This document shows positions 1-5,767 of a DNA stretch of 15,343 bases, in pieces. This stretch comes from Opitutia bacterium. GTDB taxonomy: Bacteria > Verrucomicrobiota > Verrucomicrobiia > Opitutales > Seribacteraceae. Made by a program: the position numbers and the translations under genes. The notes under the pieces were generated by a model. It made no database searches and had not been told where the DNA came from. It saw nothing but the letters and a program-made list of their open reading frames with translations. Position 1 is the first letter of the stretch. Each line of letters opens with the position of its first letter. The DNA is taken from the NCBI GenBank assembly GCA_002692605.1, contig NZLE01000062.1, positions 1 to 15,343 on the forward strand, written 5' to 3'.

Positions 1-127
1 AGACCTTGGTTTTTGGGGTAACTCATTGAGAATACTATGCTATACCTGTTCGAATAGTCTGCAAGAATGCGAATGATTTATATTGAATTAGGACTAAATG
101 CGGTCAAGGTTATTAGGAGGATTGATA

Positions 128-244
128 TTGTTTTTCAGACAAATCATACGCGGTCAGAAATTATCACCAAGAAATTATCTTAAAATTATCCAGTATATAA
201 CCTTCAATTGCGAATTCTTTGGTTTGCAAATGTATCGGTGCTAG
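128..244 (+). CDS. Possible small ORF (38 codons) upstream of the glutaredoxin gene
   Basis: A TTG-initiated frame of 38 codons runs to a TAG 15 bases before the glutaredoxin start. An exact AGGAGG lies at 115-120, 7 bases before the TTG. That is the strongest Shine-Dalgarno match I noticed in the window, and most genes here lack one. The predicted peptide is basic and hydrophobic near its N-terminus (starts M-F-F-R-Q-I-I-R-G) and resembles no family I recognise. A weak similarity of its 'SPRNYLK' stretch to YidD-type proteins was considered and is not convincing. It could be a leader peptide coupled to the downstream gene or a chance open frame, since 38 open codons are not statistically remarkable. 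Confidence 0.2.
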   Translation: MFFRQIIRGQKLSPRNYLKIIQYITFNCEFFGLQMYRC

Positions 245-259
245 GTTTACATGTAACAC

Positions 260-610
260 ATGAAAATCAAAGCATATCTAAAACCACAATGCGGTTGGAG
301 TATGGGAGTTCGCGCAATTATGGAAAAATATTCTCTCGAGTACACCGATCTTGATATAATTAATAACCCTGAAATTTATGCCGAAATGGTTGAAAAATCA
401 GGACAACCCTTGTCTCCATGCGTTGAGATTGACGGAATCATGCTTGCTGACGTAAGTGGTGAAGAGGTTGAGAACTACATGCTCTCCAACAACCTCGTAA
501 GTGAAAACGAAAAACCCACTGATGTCCCGACTAACGCTCCTTGTTCGGACGAAGAGCATGAGAGGCGAGCATCACAATCCAACGAGAGCTCGCCTGTCAG
601 ATTCTTTTAG
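260..610 (+). CDS. Glutaredoxin-like thioredoxin-fold protein with CGWS motif
   Basis: A 116-residue cytoplasmic protein. Residues 1-80 fit the glutaredoxin fold: an N-terminal beta strand leads to C11-G-W-S14 in the place of the usual CPYC/CGFS active site. The segment around S52-P53 then supplies the expected cis-proline, and 'ADVSGEEVENYM' (63-74) corresponds to the glutathione-binding GG-D/E helix region. With one cysteine in the motif it resembles monothiol glutaredoxins, which act in thiol redox control or Fe-S cluster transfer. Residues 81-116 form a charged tail of low predicted structure with a second cysteine, C95. The ATG at 260 is the first in-frame ATG that keeps the whole fold; no Shine-Dalgarno precedes it. 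The next gene lies about 200 bases downstream, so it is probably monocistronic or follows the doubtful small ORF. The fold call is good; the biochemical role is inferred. Confidence 0.8.
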   Translation: MKIKAYLKPQCGWSMGVRAIMEKYSLEYTDLDIINNPEIYAEMVEKSGQPLSPCVEIDGIMLADVSGEEVENYMLSNNLVSENEKPTDVPTNAPCSDEEHERRASQSNESSPVRFF

Positions 611-705
611 AAAAGAGCCACTCGCTACTTTCCTAAAAATTTGACTTCAGTTGAAGATTTAGTTGCTTTGTGTATATTTTTTTGGACGGTAAAGCATAAT
701 ATGTC

Positions 706-734
706 GCAGGATTGTGCACTATCTGCGGTATAAT
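706..734 (+). promoter_or_regulatory. Candidate operator and -10 box upstream of the AraC-type regulator
   Basis: The hexamer TATAAT at 729-734 is a perfect -10 match but has no convincing -35 at 16-18 bp spacing. Just upstream, GCAG (706-709) and CTGC (723-726) flank the self-complementary GTGCAC (714-719), an imperfect dyad placed where a -35 box would be. Activator-dependent promoters of AraC-family systems often lack a good -35, so autoregulation is possible. This is inference from position and symmetry only. Confidence 0.25.
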
Positions 735-752
735 ACGATTATTGTAAAGACA

Positions 753-781
753 TTGTTGACTAATTTACCAATTGATACAAT
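753..781 (+). promoter_or_regulatory. Second candidate promoter for the AraC-type regulator
   Basis: TTGTTG at 753-758 and TACAAT at 776-781 are separated by 17 bp, the optimal sigma-70 spacing. Transcription would begin near 788, about 20 bases before the ATG at 809. The -10 matches consensus at five of six positions, the -35 at only three. It competes with the TATAAT at 729-734 as the likely start of transcription. Confidence 0.25.
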
Positions 782-808
782 CTTACGCGTAACCTGTAAT
801 CATTGTTT

Positions 809-1963
809 ATGAAAATAAGAATCTTATCAATCGATATAGATAAAAGCGAAGGAAGCGATACGATTATCGACAAATCGAAAGGGGTCAAAAATTATACCCT
901 ATACATCTTTAAATCCAATGCTTTGGCCAAGACTTCGGTTGGGCTCACGGATGTCCATGCTGGCGACATCCTCTTTCTGGGTCCGGATTTCCCTCATTAT
1001 ATCCGAAGCAAACAAGGGGAATGGGCATATGATGCCATTTCCTTCAAAGGCTCGGATGCCACTCGCCTAGTGTCGCAGGTCGGCATCGAGCTCAATTCAC
1101 TCAACACACCTTTACAAACCTATTTTGCCGATGCCCTGCTTGAAAAGATTTCTAAGGAAATTCGTTCAACGGATATGCTTTGGGAACGGGTTGTGGCATC
1201 CTGCCTTGACGAACTTCTCACAAAGGTCGTTCGGTTTTCAAAGCAAGATTTTGTCCTATCCATGCCTGATCATTCGCAAAAGTTGAGAGATTTAAGGACC
1301 GAGGTGCACGAAAACTTTTCAAAGCCTTGGACAATTGGGCAAATGGCTTCCATGATGGGCCTTAGCGCAAGCAGGTTTGCATCGCTTTACAAACAGGAAT
1401 TCACCACAAGCCCTACCGAAGATTTGATTCGAACACGAATAACTCAAGCCAAGAAAATGCTTTCAACAACCAAGGTAAGCGTTAAGCAAGTTTCTCAGGC
1501 ATGTGGATTTGAAAGCGTTCATTATTTTCACCGAGCTTTTAAAAGGAGAAATAATATAACGCCCAAGCATTACCAAAATCATAAACTCTCAATGAAAGGG
1601 TCCATTCCAGTTGAAGAGAAGACGTTCACACTGGATGGACTTTCGATAGATTCCGATTTTTCAGGAACGATGGAAATTGTAGGCGGAGAAATCGTTTTCC
1701 ACGGCAGCAATGCGGAGTGGGCCGAATTTCTTGGCTCTTCAGTTGAAGAAGTGCAAAACAAGCCTTTTCTAAATTTCGTCAGTCCTCAGGATCTGAACAT
1801 AGCACAAGAAACTATCAATAACATTATGGAGGGAAGAAACGTTAAAGACATTTCGCTCAACCTCGTAACCAACGACGGCAGTTTCTCCAAAATAGCATTT
1901 TCAGCGCTAACCAAAGGAAATACATGGTTTTGGTTTGCAAAGAAAGCCTTGCTTCAGGATTAA
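809..1963 (+). CDS. AraC-family transcriptional regulator with C-terminal PAS-like domain
   Basis: A 384-residue protein in three parts. Residues about 1-110 look like a cupin-type AraC effector domain: the stretch with A-G-D-I-L-F-L-G-P and a following H ('FPHYIRS') is typical. A helical linker follows. Residues about 170-258 are an AraC double helix-turn-helix, with 'TIGQMASMMGLSASRFASLY' as the first HTH and 'VKQVSQACGFESVHYFHRAF' as the second, the most conserved signature of the family. Residues about 272-384 read as a PAS fold: 'LGSSVEEVQNKPFLNFV' followed by S-P-Q-D-L and a late N-D-G-S. A PAS domain placed after the DNA-binding region is unusual for AraC proteins. The ATG at 809 is preferred over the in-frame TTG at 803; neither has a clear ribosome-binding site. 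The M28 gene starts 45 bases downstream on the same strand and may be a target or be cotranscribed. The ligand is unknown. Confidence 0.88.
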   Translation: MKIRILSIDIDKSEGSDTIIDKSKGVKNYTLYIFKSNALAKTSVGLTDVHAGDILFLGPDFPHYIRSKQGEWAYDAISFKGSDATRLVSQVGIELNSLNTPLQTYFADALLEKISKEIRSTDMLWERVVASCLDELLTKVVRFSKQDFVLSMPDHSQKLRDLRTEVHENFSKPWTIGQMASMMGLSASRFASLYKQEFTTSPTEDLIRTRITQAKKMLSTTKVSVKQVSQACGFESVHYFHRAFKRRNNITPKHYQNHKLSMKGSIPVEEKTFTLDGLSIDSDFSGTMEIVGGEIVFHGSNAEWAEFLGSSVEEVQNKPFLNFVSPQDLNIAQETINNIMEGRNVKDISLNLVTNDGSFSKIAFSALTKGNTWFWFAKKALLQD

Positions 1964-2008
1964 TTCAATCAATTTTTATTAAGACTGCCTTGTAATTGCG
2001 AGGCTTCC

Positions 2009-4918
2009 TTGCAGAATGCATTTGTGCATATCAGAAAGTACTCTTCGATCTTTTACACACTCCTCCTAGTCTTTTTTCTGGAAAAAAGTTCCGGTGAAGG
2101 TTCAGGGAGGCTTCTTTCGGAAGTCCGTCAACTCACTTTTGACAGCATCAGGGCAGGTGAGGGTTATTTCTCAAGCGACGGAAATTTGCTAGTCTATCAG
2201 TGCGAGAAAGTACCTAAAAATCCTTTTTATCAGATCTTTGTCCTTAATCTTTTAACCGGTGAGGACAAACAAATTTCCTCAGGGATAGGGAAAACAACAT
2301 GTGCTTGGATTCACCCTAGTGGTAAATCCGTTCTGTATTCATCGACCCATCTTGATCCAAACTCGCTGGATCTACAATCTTTCGAATATGATCAACGGGC
2401 GAGTGGGAAATCTCGCAAATACAGTTGGGATTACGATGAGAACTACGACATTTTTTCAAAATCCCTAGACACCGGTCAATTGTCTCGTCTGACGAAGCAC
2501 AAAGGATACGATGCAGAAGCTTCCTATTCGCCTCAAGGTGACAAGATTCTATTCAGTTCAAATAGAGAAGCCTACTCGAAGCCACTCAGTGAAAAACACA
2601 AATTAATCCTACAAAGAGACCCCGCTTTCTTCAATGATTTGTATATCATGGAAAGCAACGGCTCCAACCCAAGAAGATTAACTTCCGCGCTCGGCTATGA
2701 TGGCGGACCATTCTTTAATTCAAAAGGTGATATGATTTGCTGGAGGAGGTTTTCTTCGGACGGTCACAATGCCGAGATCTACACAATGGATTTAGATTCT
2801 GGTTCCGAACAAAGACTAACGGATTTAAAGGTGATGTCATGGGCACCCTACTTTCACCCTTCGAACAAATACATTATCTTTGCGACGAACATTCACGGGT
2901 TTAACAATTTTGAGCTCTACATGGTCGATTTAAAAGGCAAACGCAAGCCCGTGCGCGTAACCGAACGGAAAGGCTTTGATGGTTTGCCAAGTTTTTCACC
3001 CGATGGACTCACCTTGTCTTGGACCAGTAACCAAACGAACTCAGGAAAGTCTCAGCTCTTTTTAGCGAAATGGAACCATAACCTCGCACTTCAGAAACTT
3101 GGCCTTGCCACAGGAAATGATGACTTGCTGCTCTCGAACGTAACTCAGGGTTCATGGGATAAGACAATTCCTGACCTTTCCGTCGAAGATAGTAAATTTC
3201 ACATCGACTTCCTAACCGATGATAAGCTTGCAGGTAGGCTGACGGGGACCGAAGGTGCCCGAATCGCAGGAGAATTTGTCGCCAAACAATTTCAAAAAAT
3301 GGGACTTGAGCCATTTGAAAATGATAAGTGGCATCAGGAATTTCCCTTTACTCATTCAGCCAAAGTCGATTCCGGCAGCACTCTCTTTTGGAAAAAAATT
3401 GCACAGGAAACTCTTGTGCTGGAACAGGATTGGAATCCTTTATCCTTTAGTGAATCCGGAGTCCTTGAGGTTGATGATTTGATTTTCGCCGGATACGGAC
3501 TCCGGCCGAAGCAACTCGTCAACGAGGACGAATATGATTCTTACACGCATTTGGAGGTAAAAGATAAATGCGTTATAGTTCTTGGTGGGCTTCCGGATTC
3601 TTGGAGTGAAGAGGAAAAGGAAAATCTTCGCTATGATGGCACTTATCAGAAAAAAGCTCGAATTGCCAGAGATCTTGGCGCCAAAGGAATCATTTTCATC
3701 AACCCGGAATCGGATGAGCCCGTATCCTTTTCAAAATCATTCGCCAACGAGATGATTTCCATAAAATCGCTCTCTTTAAGTAAGAATTTTGTACGGAAGG
3801 TCTTTTCATCAAATGGGAGAAACTTTGAGAGCATTCTTTCCAAAATCTCCAAAGGCGAACCTTACATGGGCTTTGCCTTACCAAAAACATACTTAAAAGG
3901 CAAAATTACAGTCATTCGAGAACGAGGCACAGGCATTAACACACTTGGGTTACTCAAAGGAAGCGGAAATAGAAATAACAACAAGCTCATTGTCATTGGA
4001 GCCCACCTTGATCATATTGGTAGGGGGAGAAGAAGTTCCAGAGCCAAGAAAACGGATTTTGGGAAAATACATCCTGGAGCTGATGATAACGCTTCCGGAA
4101 TTGCCGCACTGTTGGAAATTGCCGAGTATCTCAGCGACCTAAGGCAAAAGGGTCTGTTTTTTACAGAACATGATATTCTTTTTGTCACATGGTCTGGGGA
4201 AGAAATTGGTCTGATTGGCTCCAGTTACTTCGTTAAAAACTTCACATTGCCTCACGGAAAAACCATCAATGAGAAGGTAATGGCATATCTTAATATGGAT
4301 ATGATCGGGAGGTTTAAAGACAAACTTACCCTTCACGGAGTAGGTTCTTCCAGCAAATGGTCCGCCTTTATTCAAAAAGCAAACATATCAACCGGGATTA
4401 ACTTAAACCTTCAACAGGACAGTCACATTCCAACTGACACGACCTCCTTCGTTTCGAAAAGCATTCCCATCCTAAGCGCCTTTACAGGTTTGCATGATGA
4501 TTACCACTCCCCTACCGACACCGCCGACAAAATTAACCATAAGGGAATCGTTAAGTGCGCAGAACTATTCTCCAAGTTACTCATTATTCTTTCCTCGGAA
4601 GAGGATTTGGATTTCATTGAACAGACCCCCCCGAAAAAAAGGATGGGTGCGCTGAGAGCCTATTTGGGGACAATTCCCAATTATTCTCAAACCGACAAGC
4701 AGGGAGTTTTACTCAGCGGGGTCACCAAAGGTGGTCCCGCAGACAAAGCCGGTCTAATGGCGGATGATTTGATTATTTCGCTTAATCAAGTAACAGTCGA
4801 GAACATATACGACTATACTGATGCAATCGGTAGTCTTAAGCCCAACGTCACCTCTTCCATCAAAATTATTAGAGCCGACGAGAAACTGACTTTAGAGATC
4901 ACTCCGCTATCTCGTTAG
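2009..4918 (+). CDS. Secreted M28 metallopeptidase with TolB-like propeller, PA and PDZ domains
   Basis: A 969-residue exported protein. Residues 1-31 form a signal peptide (basic H-I-R-K, then a hydrophobic run I-F-Y-T-L-L-L-V-F-F-L). Residues about 36-370 carry WD40/TolB-like blades, seen in repeats such as 'YSPQGDKILFSSNRE' and 'FSPDGLTLSWTSNQ'. Residues about 390-865 are an M28 peptidase with an inserted PA domain (about 487-640). The co-catalytic zinc set is complete: H666 and D668 (AHLDH), D692 (GADDNASG), catalytic E731 and ligand E732 (WSGEE), D764 (NMDMIG) and H833 (DDYHSPTD). Residues about 885-969 are a PDZ domain ('GGPADKAGLMADDLIISLN'). An active aminopeptidase acting in the periplasm or outside the cell is therefore likely; the substrate is unknown. 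The TTG start is supported by GAGG at 2000-2003, five bases upstream, and by the signal peptide. The 3' end overlaps the convergent RodZ-like gene by 20 bp. Confidence 0.92.
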   Translation: MQNAFVHIRKYSSIFYTLLLVFFLEKSSGEGSGRLLSEVRQLTFDSIRAGEGYFSSDGNLLVYQCEKVPKNPFYQIFVLNLLTGEDKQISSGIGKTTCAWIHPSGKSVLYSSTHLDPNSLDLQSFEYDQRASGKSRKYSWDYDENYDIFSKSLDTGQLSRLTKHKGYDAEASYSPQGDKILFSSNREAYSKPLSEKHKLILQRDPAFFNDLYIMESNGSNPRRLTSALGYDGGPFFNSKGDMICWRRFSSDGHNAEIYTMDLDSGSEQRLTDLKVMSWAPYFHPSNKYIIFATNIHGFNNFELYMVDLKGKRKPVRVTERKGFDGLPSFSPDGLTLSWTSNQTNSGKSQLFLAKWNHNLALQKLGLATGNDDLLLSNVTQGSWDKTIPDLSVEDSKFHIDFLTDDKLAGRLTGTEGARIAGEFVAKQFQKMGLEPFENDKWHQEFPFTHSAKVDSGSTLFWKKIAQETLVLEQDWNPLSFSESGVLEVDDLIFAGYGLRPKQLVNEDEYDSYTHLEVKDKCVIVLGGLPDSWSEEEKENLRYDGTYQKKARIARDLGAKGIIFINPESDEPVSFSKSFANEMISIKSLSLSKNFVRKVFSSNGRNFESILSKISKGEPYMGFALPKTYLKGKITVIRERGTGINTLGLLKGSGNRNNNKLIVIGAHLDHIGRGRRSSRAKKTDFGKIHPGADDNASGIAALLEIAEYLSDLRQKGLFFTEHDILFVTWSGEEIGLIGSSYFVKNFTLPHGKTINEKVMAYLNMDMIGRFKDKLTLHGVGSSSKWSAFIQKANISTGINLNLQQDSHIPTDTTSFVSKSIPILSAFTGLHDDYHSPTDTADKINHKGIVKCAELFSKLLIILSSEEDLDFIEQTPPKKRMGALRAYLGTIPNYSQTDKQGVLLSGVTKGGPADKAGLMADDLIISLNQVTVENIYDYTDAIGSLKPNVTSSIKIIRADEKLTLEITPLSR
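4626..4640 (+). repeat. C7-G-A7 homopolymer tract inside the M28 gene
   Basis: Seven C, one G and seven A lie in the linker between the peptidase and PDZ domains (residues about 873-878, T-P-P-K-K). The frame is intact as written. A slip of one base here would remove the PDZ domain but leave the catalytic domain whole. It does not match a canonical X-XXY-YYZ programmed frameshift heptamer in the reading frame used. Confidence 0.5.
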
Positions 4919-5708
4919 GCGTAGGAGACCAAGAAAAATTCCCCGAGCCATTTCCAGCCACTTGTTTTTCAATTCCATCATCGACCGCAAACCTGATGTT
5001 TTCGAGAGAGGAGCTATAGCATCGGAATGACTTGGTGAATGGCAAATCATTGGTCCACCCAGATTGAACGTTCTTGAATTCATGATAAATCTTTGGATCA
5101 CTTCCTTCATCACTGACAATCAGCCTTTCTATGGCACCAACAGCCTTCAGCCTTAAGGTTCGCAAGCCATTATCAAAACCTTGGTCCTCCTTGGTTACAG
5201 TTTCCTCGATATTTTGTACCTCAGGATCGTCCGCTTGAATAGGAAGGTTTTCCTCGTCCGTATCACCATTGCCAAGGAGGGCAACCGCTATGAGAATGAC
5301 GACGGTCAACGCAAATAAAGTGCCTACCACTAAAAGAGGTTTCCGTATGGATTCAAAGGTTCCAGTTTCGCCATGCCGTCCCGTACCTACGGTTTGCAGA
5401 TTCTGAACGTCACTACCATCCGGAACCTCCTGAGGGGCTATGGACCCCAAGGATTTCCTCATATTACGATTGGATTCGTTCCCAAGTTCAAGCTCCAGAT
5501 CTGTGAGAATCGCATCTTGGTCAAGGTCCAGAAATCTTGCATAGAGGCGAACAAAACCTCTCAAATAAACCTCTGGAAGATTTATGTCGAATTGACCGGA
5601 TTCGAAGGAACTCAAGTAGTCTCCACGAATTTTTGTGCTTTCAGAGGCCTCTCTCAGGGAAATGCCTTTTCGGTTTCTCGCTTCTTCTAACTTTTTTCCT
5701 ATAGCCAT
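4899..5708 (-). CDS. RodZ-like HTH / single-pass membrane protein
   Basis: A 269-residue protein with the RodZ plan. Residues 1-70 form a Cro/Xre-type HTH of the HTH_25 kind ('RNRKGISLREASESTKIRGD', then 'YLRGFVRLYARFLDLD'). Residues about 75-120 are a disordered linker, 124-145 one transmembrane helix (L-L-V-V-G-T-L-F-A-L-T-V-V-I-L-I), 150-180 an acidic stretch, and 182-265 a beta-rich extracytoplasmic domain like DUF4115. In RodZ the HTH binds MreB filaments, coupling the cytoskeleton to the wall-elongation machinery. The same architecture also occurs in relatives of uncertain role, and no mreB is in the window, so the gene name is withheld. It lies 59 bp downstream of ftsK on the same strand and may be cotranscribed with it. 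Its last 20 bases overlap the end of the convergent peptidase gene, leaving no room for separate terminators. Confidence 0.82.
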   Translation of the reverse strand: MAIGKKLEEARNRKGISLREASESTKIRGDYLSSFESGQFDINLPEVYLRGFVRLYARFLDLDQDAILTDLELELGNESNRNMRKSLGSIAPQEVPDGSDVQNLQTVGTGRHGETGTFESIRKPLLVVGTLFALTVVILIAVALLGNGDTDEENLPIQADDPEVQNIEETVTKEDQGFDNGLRTLRLKAVGAIERLIVSDEGSDPKIYHEFKNVQSGWTNDLPFTKSFRCYSSSLENIRFAVDDGIEKQVAGNGSGNFSWSPTPNEIAE

Positions 5709-5767
5709 CTGTTTATACTAATCATGGGTCTTGCTACTTTTTGCAAGATGAGATTTTCAAATTCAAG

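Noticed and set aside
128..244. Small ORF as a YidD-type protein
   Set aside because: It lacks the cysteine-rich CRFxPTCS core of YidD and is much too short; the resemblance is limited to a few residues.
603..616. Inverted repeat TCTTTT-AG-AAAAGA at the end of the glutaredoxin gene as a terminator
   Set aside because: The stem is almost pure A/T with a two-base centre that cannot form a hairpin loop, and no T tract follows.
4633..4643. Programmed -1 frameshift at the A7 run
   Set aside because: The in-frame codons do not form a canonical slippery heptamer and no downstream stem-loop was identified; the zero frame already encodes a complete PDZ domain.
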